64,000 bases of DNA from Aegilops tauschii subsp. strangulata (GCF_002575655.3 NC_053035.3:93645322-93709321), one strand, 5' to 3'; counted from the stretch's first letter, positions 1-11,205 are shown. The notes: a model not told the origin generated them from the sequence alone. A program made the numbers and translations.

Positions 1-269
1 CAAACCCTTCTGAACTTGCACTAGATCCCGAGCTGTTGTGTAAAGAGATGGAGTCATTCCAAGCCATGGCAGGGTTGTCCTAAAGATTGTTCTCTCGCAG
101 AATACCATCTGCAACCTGAAGGCCCTCACCCGCCAGCCAAGCTTGAAAGTTGTAAACAACAGGAGGGGAGGGGCTGGCCAAACACCCCAATGAGCTTGAA
201 ACTGAATGTTATCCCCTCGATCAACAATCACATTATCATTTTCATTGTTTGCCTCATGATTAGCATTAT
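1..269 (-). pseudogene. DUF4283-family gene, C-terminal piece cut off by Gypsy-1
   Basis: Read on the minus strand, this piece continues the reading frame that stops at 21642: removing Gypsy-1 and one copy of the CTACA duplication joins the two in frame (…NVAV then DNANHEANNEN). It carries an open frame of roughly 90 codons without stops and runs off the left window edge, so the C-terminus is not visible. The family (DUF4283 plus CCHC knuckles) is common in grass genomes as repetitive, retroelement-like ORFs. A LINE ORF1-type origin is possible but no reverse transcriptase is seen here. Function is not assigned. Confidence 0.6.
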
Positions 270-274
270 CTACA
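270..274. repeat. Target site duplication CTACA, left copy (Gypsy-1)
   Basis: CTACA directly precedes the TG that opens the left LTR, and an identical CTACA follows the final CA of the right LTR at 21637-21641. A perfect 5-bp duplication is the normal mark of LTR-retrotransposon integration and fixes both ends of Gypsy-1. Confidence 0.93.
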
Positions 275-1397
275 TGTAGCGACCAGACCTCAAATGGTCT
301 GTGCTGCTGTGCACCAGTGTCATCCCTGGATCAGTAATGCTGACACGCACAGTACAAATGGAGGATTTATAACAGAGTAGCAATCACACACTTATTACAT
401 CGAATATCTCCAAAGAGATTAAGTATGAAGAATATGGCTTAAGGCCATCTAAAACGATAACAGCGGAAGACTTGGAAGATAAGTGAGTCCATCAACTCCA
501 GCGGCATCACTGAGTATAAGACCACGACCTAAGGCACCTTACTCGTCGTCTGAAAAGTCTGCAACATGAAACGTTGCAGCCCGAAAACGGGTCAGCACAT
601 GGAATATGCTGGCAAAGTAACACATAGAGAATAATGAACAATGATAATGCTATACTACATGCATGTATGGCTGGTGGAAAGCTCTACAGTTAAGTTTTTG
701 CGAAAAGCCAATTTTTCCCTACTTCAAAGGAATAAATTTTATTTAACTATCATGGTGGTTGTGAAACATTGAGATGGTTGACAGCATCTCAATCCCAATT
801 AAAAGTCATCATTAACCCAACAAAACTAATTAAAAGTAACATGGTGATGAGATTCAAATGATAATCTAGGTACTAGATACTCAAGCTGTCCATAACCGGG
901 GACACGGCTAACCATGATTAGTTTGTACACTCTGTAGAGGTTTGCGCACTTTTCCCCACAAGACTCGATCGCCTCCACTTGATTCTCGCACTGCATGATG
1001 TTTGAGAAACGGATGACCGAGACACAGTCTTTCAGGAACAATCCCTCTTTACTCCGGGTGGACCGGTACACCTACTTTCCCCTACATCTGCTAGCCCACC
1101 TCTTCAAGAGATCATGTAACCTACTCAACTATGCTAGAGCCCATAATAGCTTGTGGCTGCACACGGAAGTTTCTAGCATGAATAATCTTATGATCCCTTT
1201 GAGCCTGGGTGGCGGTCCTTATACAAACAGACAACACTGGATTCTCCAGGTGCCTCAATCCACCCAGATGTGAGTTTTAGTTGCCACCTTAGGTAAACCA
1301 TTATTAACAATCTCACATCTGTCATGAATATCTCTCAAACCCAATCCACGTCTACGAGCATAGCATGGCAATATAATAGCAACGTAGAAGTAACTCC

Positions 1398-1400
1398 CAA
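1398..1400. repeat. CACTA target site duplication CAA (left; right copy 12145-12147)
   Basis: CAA flanks both ends of the CACTA element. The undisturbed sister LTR at 20083-20093 reads CTCCCAAGGG, with a single CAA, which proves the 3-bp duplication. Confidence 0.93.
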
Positions 1401-1735
1401 CACTACTGGAATCAGCTAATTTGCCATCTGCCAGCTCTTTGCCGTCTGCTAGCTGACGGCAAAGAAGCTCTTTGCCGTCCGCCAGCTCTTTGCCATCAGC
1501 TACCCAAAAGCAGACGGCAAAGAAGCTCTTTGCCGTCCGCCAGCTCTTTGCCGTCGGCCAGCTGACGGCAAAGAATCTTTGCCGTCCGCTGGCGGACGGC
1601 AAAGAGTGAGGTGGCCTCCACCCCCCGCCCGTTTTTGAAAAACTTAACGGGCCACCTCTTTGCCGTCCGCTAGCGGACGGCAAAGAGGCAAAAAAGCGGA
1701 CGGCAAAGGGGGGCGGACGGCAAAGAGCCTACTAC
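1401..1735. repeat. CACTA 5' TIR and subterminal repeat zone
   Basis: Starts with the CACTACTGGAA terminal repeat. The core TTTGCCGTC, often extended to CTCTTTGCCGTCCGCC, recurs in direct and inverted orientation through the zone, so short palindromes such as GCCGTCCGCTGGCGGACGGC form. These are the likely TnpA-type binding sites. An apparent ORF on the minus strand (1255-1683) is only a translation of the repeats. Confidence 0.9.
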
Positions 1736-2200
1736 CTAACGGCCCGTACCCCCGCCCGTTACTCGCTTCTTCCCTCTCCCTCCCACGCCGCCGTTTCTCT
1801 CCTCCCACGCCGCCGCCCGCCGCGCGCCGCCGCCGCCCCGTCGCCCCCGCCGCCCCGGCTCGCCGCCGCCCCGGGGCCCCGTCGCCCTCACCGCCCCGGC
1901 CCCCCCGCCGCCCCCGGCCCCCCGCCGCCCCGCGCCCCCCGCGCCCGCGCCCCCCGCCGCCCCGTCGCCCCCGCCGCCCCGTCGCCCCCGCCGCCCCGGC
2001 TCGCCGCCGCCCCGGGGCCCCGTCGCCCTCACCGCCCCGGCCCCCCGCCGCCCCCGGCCCCCCGCCGCCACGCGCCCCCCGCGCCCCCCGCCCCCCGCCG
2101 CCCCGTCGCCCCCCGCCGCCCCGGCTCGCCGCCGCCCCCAGGCCGCCTCCTCCACCGCCCCGCCCCCTCCTCCACCGGCCTCCTCCACCCCCAGGTGAGC
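1736..2200. repeat. C-rich GCCGCC/CCCCG low-complexity block
   Basis: Nearly pure C/G on the plus strand with local duplications: the stretch at about 1840-1910 recurs almost exactly at about 1970-2050. Long open frames on both strands are Pro/Arg/Gly-only and reflect composition, so no protein is called. It probably belongs to the transposon's 5' untranslated or promoter zone. Confidence 0.8.
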
Positions 2201-2245
2201 CCCCATTTTTCAGTTTTTTTTTCAGTTTTTTTCTTTTTTTTCCTT

Positions 2246-2335
2246 TTTAGTTTTAGTTTTAGTTTAGATTTAGTTTTAGTTGTAGTTTTAGGTTTAGTTT
2301 TAGGTTTAGGTTTAGTTTTAGGTTTAGGTTGTAGA
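2246..2335. repeat. Degenerate TTTAG(G) tract, telomere-like
   Basis: A run of TTTTAG, TTTAGG and GTTTAG units resembling, but not equal to, the plant telomere unit TTTAGGG. It links the C-rich block to the polypurine block and is most easily read as simple-sequence drift. Confidence 0.7.
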
Positions 2336-2700
2336 AGAAAAAAGAAGAAGAGGAAGAAGAAGAAGAAGAGAAAAAGAGGAGAGGAGGAGAAGAAGAAGAG
2401 GAAAAAGGAAAGGAAGAAGAAGAAGAGGAGGAGGAGAAGAAAAAAGAAGAAGAGGAAGAAGAAGAAGAAAAAAGAGGAGAGGAGGAGAAGAAGAAGAGGA
2501 AAAAGGAAAGGAAGAAGAAGAAGAGGAGGAGGAGAAGAAAAAAGAAGAAGAGGAAGAAGAAGAAGAAGAAAAAAGAGGAGAGGAGGAGAAGAAGAAGAGG
2601 AAAAAGGAAAGGAAGAAGAAGAAGAGGAGGAGGAGAAGAAAAAAGAAGAAGAGGAAGAAAAGGAAGAATAGGAAGAAGAAGAAAAGGAAAAAAGAGGGAA
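2336..2700. repeat. Polypurine (GAA/GGA) block with a ~100-bp higher-order repeat
   Basis: The plus strand is purines only for most of about 360 bp. The marker GGAAAAAGGAAAGG recurs at 2400, 2498 and 2599, giving a 98-101-bp period and about 3.5 copies. Such homopurine mirror-like DNA can form triplex structures in vitro (general knowledge). Lys/Glu-only ORFs here are artefacts. Confidence 0.85.
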
Positions 2701-3345
2701 AAACCCCAACCCGACACGGCACCCCGACCCCGACGCGGCACCCCGACACGACACCCCGACCCCTAGACCCCGACCCCGACACCCCGACCCCGAGCCTGAC
2801 CCGACACCCCGACCCCGACACCGACACGGCACCCCGACCCCGACCCCGACATCCCGACCCCGACCCCGACACCCCGACCCCGAGCCTGACCCGACACCCC
2901 GACACCCCGACCCCGACCCGGCACCCCGACCCCGAGACGGCACCCCGACCCGACACCCCGACCCGACACCCCGACCCGGCACCCCGACCCGACACCCCGA
3001 CCCCGAGACCCCGACCCCGAGCCTGACCCGACACCCCGACCCCGACACCGACACGGCACCCCGACCCCGACCCGGCACCCCGACAAGACACCCCGACCCC
3101 GAGCCTGACCCGACACCCCGACCCCGACACCGACACGGCACCCCGACCCCGACCCGGCACCCCGACCCCGAGACCCCGAGCACGATACCCCGACCCCGAC
3201 ACCCCGACCCCGAGCCTGACCCGACACCCCGACCCCGACACCGACACGGCACACCGACCCCGACCCGACACCCCGACCCCGAGACCCCAACCCCGACCCC
3301 GACACGGCACCCCGAGACCGACACGACACCCCGACCCCCGACACG
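2701..3345. repeat. CCCCGAC / CCCCGACA minisatellite
   Basis: Units of CCCCGAC and ACCCCGAC alternate with CCCGACACGGCA and CCCGAGCCTGACCCGA interruptions. The minus strand has closely spaced GGGG runs and could form G-quadruplexes. ORFs of Gly/Val/Arg/Ser on the minus strand are repeat translations. Confidence 0.88.
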
Positions 3346-3770
3346 TCCCGAAAAGGTGTTCTTTGGCCTTCCAGAAGCCGACGGGGTCATATATTTGTGA
3401 ATTATTAGTTAGGTCATATATCTTTCGATTTTGTTATGAAAAACATCATATATAATTGTGTTGATCGGGTAGTTTTAAATGTGCAGTTGTTTCATCGCTG
3501 CGAGGTTTGGTGTTCGACGACCTGGCCGTGCGTTTGACGAGCTCTGCCCCTTCGTTCGTGGGTGAGCACAAATGACATGTCCTCCTCCCCCATTAATTAT
3601 TTGATCTATTCCGATGAAACTTGATAGCTAGATATATATGTGTCTTGAATTATCAGTATGCGTAACCAATATGTGTCTCCCGTTCGAAAGCGTCATAGTT
3701 ATAAATATGCATGCATTTGCATATTTATAACCTTGATTCTTTCAAATTGTCCAACGCTATCCATGGACAG
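3346..3770. other. CACTA 5' intergenic stretch, no gene seen
   Basis: AT-rich, unstructured sequence between the minisatellite and the hairpin. It may hold the transposase promoter and 5' untranslated exon, but I see no clear TATA box or splice sites that decide this. Confidence 0.5.
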
Positions 3771-3988
3771 CCCGAGTATGTTTAGATTGGGTTCGTTTTC
3801 CCATATGCTTTTCTCCGGATCCGACGCATAAATTTCGTCAGTGCCTCCCTTGTTGTTCTCCGGGTACACATCCTCTCTGTTTATTGCAGAGACGTGTATC
3901 AGGAGAACAGCGGGGAGGTGCTGCCGAAATTTTGCGTAGGATCCGGGGCATAGCATGGGAAAATGAACCCAATCTAAACATACTCGGG
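3771..3988. repeat. Long imperfect hairpin upstream of the transposase
   Basis: The arm 3771-3804 pairs with 3955-3988 with one mismatch over 34 bp. The pairing continues inward through about 104 nt per arm with scattered mismatches and small bulges, leaving a short loop around 3875-3894 that has its own small stem. The right arm holds GCTGCCGAAATTTTGCGTAG. A transcript crossing it would fold into one long duplex. The hairpin ends about 140 bp before the transposase start codon. It could be a small-RNA precursor or a captured MITE; no flanking duplication was found. Confidence 0.85.
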
Positions 3989-4130
3989 TGGGATTAGGAC
4001 CTATCATTACCTATTAGAGTGTAGGTTGCATGGACGTAATAAAATTGACAAAGTAGATCAACTGATGAATACATACATGGTGAATTATATATATATATTT
4101 GTTGTGTGTCTAGTAGCTCTGAAAGTCAAG

Positions 4131-7100
4131 ATGAGTGATCGTGCGTGGATGTACACCGGTCACACTGGTCAGAACAAATGGAGCACTGAATGGTTCACAA
4201 AAACCAAGGGGTTTGTGCGAGCCGCATTTGCAAATGGCCAGAGGAAAACCTGGTGCCCCTGTTTACGGTGCGGCAATTGGGAAAAGAGGACAGAGGCTGA
4301 AATGGGCAAACACCTGCAGAAGAGTGGTTTTACGCCCGATTATACGGCGTGGACATTTCATGGTGAGTCTGCCCAACGTGACCGAGCCGAGGTGGATCGT
4401 CGTCGCACCGACGAGCATGGTACCGGTATGGAAAACATGGTGCAAGACTTTGATGATGCTCGGGATTCGGACGAGGAGATGGAGGAATCTGCAAAGGCCT
4501 TCAATGAAATGTTGGAGTCTGCAAAACGTCCGCTCCATGAGCACACTGAGCTTTGTCAGTTGGATGCCATCTCACAAGTAATGGCTCTGAAGGCTCAGTT
4601 CAACTTGGGCAGAGAATGCTATGATGCAATGATGACAGTATTTGGACGCTTTCTACCCAAAGGCCATGTAATGCCTGCAAACCTGTACCAGTCGGACAAA
4701 ATCGTCCGTGCACTGAAGATGCCCTATGATAAGATACATGCCTGTGAGAAAGGATGTGTCTTGTTTAGGCTTGACTATGCGGACTTGAACTGTTGTCCCA
4801 TTTGCAAGTCTTCCAGGTATGTTGTGGTAGACAACGGTATGGGTGAGAAGACACAGACCAAAATCCCCGTTAGTGTTCTTCGGTATATGCCAATCGTACC
4901 AAGACTTCAACGTCTTTTCATGGTCGAAGAGACGGCCAGACAGATGACATGGCACAAAACGGGCAAAGAACCGAACTAGATGCAGATGGGAATCTGATGA
5001 TTGTACACACATCGGATGGTGTTGCGTGGAAAAAGTTTGATGAATTACATGGTGACAAAGCGGCAGATCCGAGGCATCCTCGAGTCGGCATCAGCACGGA
5101 TGGGTTCAGTGTGTTTGGTATGACGGCAGCCCAATACAGTTGTTGGCCCGTATTTGTCTTTCCACTCAATCTCCCCCCCCCGGACAGATTATGAAAAGAA
5201 AGAACATTTTCCTGACGTTGATAATTCCAGGGCCCAACTATCCGGGGAAAAATATGAATGTGTACATGCAACCGCTTAAGGACGAATTGCAAGAAGCCTG
5301 GGATAATGGGTTCAAGACATACGATGCCTATAGCAAACGGAACTTCATAATGCGTGTCTGGTACATGTACTCGACGCATGACTTGCCGGCGTATGCGCTA
5401 TTCGTTGGCTGGTGTGTGCATGGAAGGTTCCCGTGCCCCACATGCAAGGGAGCTCTTGAGTTTCGTTGGCTTCAGGCCGGTCGCAAGTTTTCTTGCTTCG
5501 ACATGCATAGAGAGTTCCTGAATCCTCGCCATAAGTTCAGGAAAGACAAGAAGAACTTCATCAGAGGTAGAGTTGTCAAAACTCTGCACCACATGCATTG
5601 ACAGGCCAACAGACCCTGGATCAGTTAAACGCTCTCGAGCCAGATCCCGAGCGTCCAGGGTACTTCAAGGGGTATAATTCTAAGCACGCCTGGACTCACA
5701 AAACATGCTTATGGGATCTACCTTACTTCAAAGACCTCCTTTGCCCACACAACATCGACGTGATGCACACTGAGAAGAATATCGCCGAGGCACTTTTTGG
5801 TACATTGTTCGGCATAGATGGGAAGTCAAAGGATAATACTAAGGCTAGAGTCGATCTGGAGGCGCTATGTGATAGGCCGTTACAAAACATGAAAGAACCG
5901 AAAGGAAAGCAGAACTGGACGAAGCCAAAGGCATGGTTCAATCTTGGAAGGCCGGCTATGAGGGAAATTATCTTGTGGGTGAAAATGCAGTTGATGTTCC
6001 CCGATGGGTATGCAGCGAATCTACAGAGGGGAGCCAGTCTTGATAAATTGAAGATATTTGGTCTCAAGAGTCATGATTGGCACATATGGATTGAGCGGGT
6101 AATGCCGGTGATGTTGCGTGGCTTCATCCCTGAGGATGAATGGCTAGTACTGGCAGAACTCAGCTATTTCTTCCGTGTTCTTTGTGCGAAAGAACTATCG
6201 CCTAGCGTGCTAGAAGAAATGGAAGAGTTGGCGCCGGAGTTGATCTGCAAGTTAGAGAAGATCTTTCCACCGGGCTTCTTTAATCCAATGCAACATTTGA
6301 TTTTGCATCTCCCGACCGAGGCAAGATTGGGGGGGCCCGTGCAAAATCGTTGGTGCTACCCAACTGAGAGGATGCAGAAGACGCTTCGACAAAAATGTAA
6401 AAATAAACGTAGAATTGAAGCATCGATGGCTGAGGCATTCATCACTGAGGAGGCGGCAAACTTCGTGACAGCACACTACGAAGCCAAAAATCGTCATTTG
6501 CATAATCCGAAGCCTCGGTACAATGCTGACGACCCTAAAAAGGGTGGATCCAACCTCAGCCTATTCAAAGGGAATCTCGCACCAGCCAGTGTTTCAAATC
6601 CAGTATCTTTGGATAACGAACAATGGCGGACCATTTCGTTGTATATCTTCAACAACCTGATAGAAGTGCGGCCGTACATCGAGTAAGTTCTCGGTACATA
6701 GTTTCGCAACTTCTATTTCCTTTGAACTGCTCTTATTCCTGGATATTTCATACAGTCGATACGTCGCCTTATTCTCGTATGGAGCGGTGATCCAAAAGGA
6801 TTCTGTCGAAGAGTATGAGCTTCTCGCAAAGCAAGGTGGCGGCTATCCCGGTTTCATCTCTTGGTTCAAACAAACGGTAATTTCTATTAGACTTGTAGGC
6901 TAATTTGTAGGCGGCTATCCCGGTTTCATTCGCTAATTTGTGCATAATGCAACAATCCTTTCATATTAAACTTGTAGGCTAATTCAGAGTCTATGGATGC
7001 CGAATTGAGACAAGTCGCTAATGGTTTTGACTATAAGGTCCGTTCATTTGACAAATACGACATCAACGGGTATCGCTTTCGTACCTATGGCAAAGAGCTA

Positions 7101-7793
7101 TCTATGGCCGACCGAAAGTCTACATATTGTTGTGTATCTGCTATCGGCGAAGGAGGTACCGAGTATTATGGGAGAGTTGAAGCAATTTATGAACTTCTAT
7201 TCTATGGTGAAAACCCACCGAATGTCGTAGTCTTCAAATGTTATTGGTTTCAGCCGAAGGAGACTAGAAGAACTCATGAACATATAGGGCTAGTTGAAAT
7301 CAACCAAAGCACCCATTTAGATGTTCCTGATGTCTATATTACGGCTCAACAGGCAACCCAAGTATTCTATCTACCGTGGGCCTGCCAAACTAATCCAAAT
7401 CTGAAAGGTTGGGATGTCGTTTATGAAGTGCCGCCACGTGCTAGACTATCTCCCCCAAAGGAAGAGGATTATGAACCTCACATTAACCCAGACACATATG
7501 AAGGAGAATTCTTCCAAGAGACACGTCTTTCCAAAAAGCGTTTCAAGAACCGCTATACTTCACCCCAAAACATTGAAGTAGACAGTGACAGTGAATCCGA
7601 CATCACCCCAGAGGAGGAACAAGAAGAGCCGGAACAAGAAGAGGTTACTGCTGTGGATGACCTGTCATTGCTTGACCGATTACGTCAAGGTGGCCTTGCA
7701 CATGTTGATGCCACTGAACCCTATGAGCCCGTCATTGATTATAGTGATGATGATGATTATGCATTTATTGATGATACTGATCGAGATTATTAG
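4131..7793 (+). pseudogene. CACTA transposase (TnpD / Transposase_21 type), three frameshifts
   Basis: This is the DDE-type transposase that would cut and join the element ends in the nucleus. From ATG 4131 there is a transposase-associated domain (SDRAWMYTGH at the N-terminus; CPCLRCGNW). The Transposase_21 core follows, to about 5900, with CPHNIDVMHTEKNIAEAL. A DUF4218 region (about 6150-6480) contains HLILHLPTEARLGGPV. After two introns a DUF4216-like region (WFQPKE, DVVYEVPPR) leads to an acidic tail ending at TAG 7791. Predicted exons are 4131-6682, 6756-6876 and 6990-7793, with phases that agree. The frame breaks three times: an A-run near 4965, a run of nine C at 5173-5181, and near 5588. 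As read it cannot make a full protein, so mobility would need an intact relative. Sequencing error in the C-run is an alternative for that break. Confidence 0.9.
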
Positions 7794-7930
7794 TAGTGTC
7801 AGGTATTAAATTTTTTAATGTTGTACTTGATGATGATACACTTAAGTGATACACATATTATTATTCATGTCGGTCTTTTTTTTATGTTGTACTAATTTCG
7901 TTTACTGTTTGTCATGGCAGGTGTTGAAAG

Positions 7931-10392
7931 ATGGTGGGCGCTGGTCGGGAGCGCGCCAAGGCTCCTTCTTCCTCGGCGCGTGGTCTGAGGTCTTCGATTC
8001 CAGACGTACCTCTTCGCCGAGCGTTGCTGGACAGTATGTCCACACCGCCGGGCCCTTCTTCGTCCACCGCGGTGCCCAGCAGGGGACGAGGTAGGAAGAG
8101 AGGAGGTGGGGCACGTGGTCGCGGGAGAGGAGGTAGGGTGACTGCTAGGGTGCCTTCCTCGCCGCCACCCCCAGCTGTTTCACCCGAGCACGTGGCTGCT
8201 AGGGTGGACTCGTCCGAGGAGGAGGCTACACGGACTCCGGTCCACGAGCCTCCGGTCCACGGGTCTTGGGCCCACGAGCCTCGGGTCGACTGGCCTTCGG
8301 CCCACGAGAGTTCGGCCCACAAGACCCCGGAGGAGCACACGTCCGGATGGGGTACCTGGCCGGATCAGCCCGAGGAGCCGAGTGGCCATGCTGATGATGG
8401 CGGGGAGCCGACTGATCTTGAGGAGGAGGGTGGCACCGTCTACCAGCGTGGTGCTACACGGCTCCCGTCCGTGCCGGCGACCCGCGAGCAGAGGTGGTTG
8501 ATCTTCCCTGATGGGGAGAGGTACGTAAGTGCATTTAAAATTTTTGTACCTTCTGCATTCACGTTTCTTCAAATAACTAATGCGTAGGCCTTGTCATGCT
8601 GCAGGGGTTGGGACCACCATCATAGTGTCCGCCGGCCCAACTCCGTCCTTGGAGTTCTTTGCCGGCAAAACTTCCCGGGGTTTGTCACGTTGCCTGGTGA
8701 GGGTCGGCTTCCAGAGCTTGGGTTGAGCTGGGAGCACTACGTGGCTGCCCCGGCCCCGCCGGATGTCATTATCGACGGTGTCGTGTGCGACACGAGGGCA
8801 GACATGGTGATCAGGACGTTCTGGGTAATTTCTCCTTTACACATTTCAAAATCTTCAACTAGCTAGTTATTAATTGTACTAATCAATATTGTCTCATTTG
8901 ATTGCAGACATTCTACAGGTGTGAGGAGGGATACGAGGAGGACTGCGCAAATGTTATCGAGAACGTCTGCAAGCGCCTACTCCAGAACTTACGGCACGAG
9001 GCTCGGGTGCAGGCTGTTCGAGACTACTACGCCTTGCGTGGTATCAAGAAGACCAAGCCGGCGTGCCGCGATAAGTTCCTGAGTAAGGAGCAGTACATGA
9101 AGGTAATTCTTAAGGCCTTCTACTTAAGTTCCTTCATTTAGTAATTCTTAGCCGTAGCGCTCAAGTTTCTATTTGCTAACTTAGGCGCCTCCGAGATGGT
9201 GTGCGGATCGGATGGATTGTTGGGAGGTGTTGGTCGATGAGTGGTGCTCACAAGAATGGCTAGCCCTCCACAACCAGGCCAAGGACAAACGTGCCCAAAT
9301 GGAAGGTGTGCCACACCATCAAGGCAGCTCCAACTTATATCAGTTCGGGCGCAACTGGGTATGTGGTTTGCTTCATGATTCATGCAATTCATTCATCATG
9401 CTAGCTTGAGCCCTTTAATTACTAACTTTCATTGCTTCTCTCTTTCAGGCACGCCACAATAAGGCGGATAAGGTGCCAGAGGTGTACGAACTGTATGCCA
9501 TGGCCCACACTGGCTCTTACAAGAAAGTCAAGGCTTTCTCTCAGTCTGACCTCGATGATGCAAACAACTTCACCAACATCTCCTCCCACAACAAGCTCGT
9601 GAGATATAGAGATGAGGGGAAGGCGAGGAAAGGGGAGGACTTTAACCCGAGCCAGGGTCCCATTGATCCAGAGCTGGTGATGATATCTGGTGGCGGGAGG
9701 TCCCATGGCTCCATAGCCATTGGAGATGGACTTATCCGTTGTCCTAGCACTCTCCCGGAGATCAAGGCGCGCCAGTCGAGCTCCGCTCCTGAGATAAGGC
9801 CTCGTGAACGGCCAGTGCAACTCGCCATCAAGGTTAGTGATACGTACTCAGTTATCTGTCTCCATTACATTGTGTGCGCTTCCATCAATGATTACAAATG
9901 GTCATGTGAGTGGTGTTGCAGGCTGCTATACAGACTGAGAGAGATAGAACGGAGAAACTTCTGGCGGAGGCGGCGGAGAGGCAGCGGGAGATGGAGGAGA
10001 GGACGAGAAAGATGATGGAGGAGGAGAGGGCACGGAATGACATGCAGGCAAGGGCCATGTACGAGCTCCTTGTGGTAAGTTTCTTCTGCAGATTACTTGC
10101 TAGTCTTAACATTTGAGTCTCATTACTAACTAGTATGACTCTGTTCTGAAAACCAAATGTGCAGTCTGTGTGCGAGAAGTCCGGTCAGCCCGCTCCGCCG
10201 ATGCCAGTGATTGCTCCTGGGAGCACGGTGAGTTTAGTTTGAATGGACATTAGTTGGTAGTCTCAACATTTGAGTGTCGTAATGCTAACGAGACATTGAA
10301 AATGATCTTTGTTGCAGCTTAACTCCAGAAACGCATCGCACGATCCTTCTCCAGGTAGCGGCACTAGCCACCCCGGTCCTACACCTCCCTGA
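7931..10392 (+). CDS. CACTA second gene, Transposase_24 (TnpA-like), eight exons, apparently intact
   Basis: Predicted exons are 7931-8520, 8605-8824, 8908-9102, 9185-9358, 9449-9832, 9922-10074, 10165-10227 and 10318-10392. All introns are GT-AG and all phases agree, giving about 617 aa ending at TGA 10390. The N-terminus is low-complexity (Arg/Gly stretch RGRGRGGRV, then repeated VHEP/AHEP segments). The middle matches the plant Ptta/En/Spm Transposase_24 family: RRPNSVLGVLCRQNFPG, DEWCSQEWLALHNQA and GVPHHQGSSNL. Next come HTGSYKKVKAFS and SHNKLVRYRDEG. Exon 6 is a charged coiled coil (TEKLLAEAAERQREMEER). By analogy with TnpA it should bind the subterminal TTTGCCGTC motifs and regulate or assist transposition. 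The start at 7931 is the first ATG of the open frame, 137 bp after the transposase stop. Confidence 0.88.
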
Positions 10393-10504
10393 TCACGGTA
10401 AGTTTCTCTAGTGTTTTGCTTAACAAATGCATAAAGACCTAGACTTAGCTTTATTTCCTCCAATATGCTTACCATAATGACCTAGAGTTAGCTTATTTTC
10501 CTCC
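10393..10504 (+). other. 3' flank of the Transposase_24 gene
   Basis: Short stretch after the stop codon leading into the 30-bp array. The sequence GATCACGGTAAGT could be an untranslated splice donor, so the array may lie in a 3'-UTR intron. This is inference. Confidence 0.4.
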
Positions 10505-11205
10505 AAAATGACCCATTTTACCTAGGTTAGCTTATAAATGATGCAGTTCATCCAAGTTAGCTCAAAAATGACCCATTTCACCTAGATTAGCTCCTAAATG
10601 ATCCATTTTACCTACGTTAGCTTTAAAATGGCCCATTTCACCTACGTTAACTCCAAAATGACCCATCTTACCTAGGTTATCTCATAAACGATCCATTTCA
10701 ACTAATTTAGCTCATAAACGATCCATTTGACCTAAGTGAGCAAAAAATACGATCCATTTCACCTAAATTAGCTCTTAAATGATCCATTTCACCTAAGTTA
10801 GCTAAAAAACGATCCATTTCAACTAAATTAGCTAAAAAATGATCCATTTCAACAAAGTTAGCTCATAAACGATCCATTTCAACTAAGTTAGCTCAAAAAC
10901 GATCCTTTTGACCTAAGTGAGCTAAAAAACGACCCATTTCACCTTAGTTACCTCCAAAACGATCCATTTCAACTAAGTTAGCTCAAAAACGATCCATTTC
11001 AACTAGGTTAGCTCCAAAATGACCCATTTCACCTTACTTAGCTCAAAAACGATGCCCTTCACCTTAGTTAGCTCATAAACGACCCATTTCAACTAAGTTA
11101 GCTCATAAATGATCCATTTCAACTAAGTTAGCTCATAAACAACCCATTTCAACTTAGTTAGCTCATATATGATCCATTTCACCTAAGTTAGCTCATAAAT
11201 GACAT
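10505..11205. repeat. 30-bp tandem minisatellite, about 23 copies
   Basis: The unit is close to AAACGATCCATTTCAACTAA plus GTTAGCTCAT, repeated end to end with substitutions (ACCCATTT/ATCCATTT, CACCTA/CAACTA). Period is 30 bp, with a few 31-bp units. Units carry stops in several frames, so it is not coding. It lies between the Transposase_24 gene and the 3' subterminal zone. Confidence 0.9.

Noticed and set aside
995..1273. 92-codon frame duplicated at 19682-19960
   Set aside because: Lies inside both LTR copies of Gypsy-1; duplication is due to the LTR pair and no protein features are seen.
1255..1683. 142-codon minus-strand frame
   Set aside because: Translation of the CACTA subterminal motif; crosses the transposon/LTR junction.
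1736..3390. Long open frames on both strands (up to 453 codons)
   Set aside because: They consist of Pro/Arg/Gly, Lys/Glu or Gly/Val/Ser runs imposed by simple repeats; no domain or normal codon diversity.
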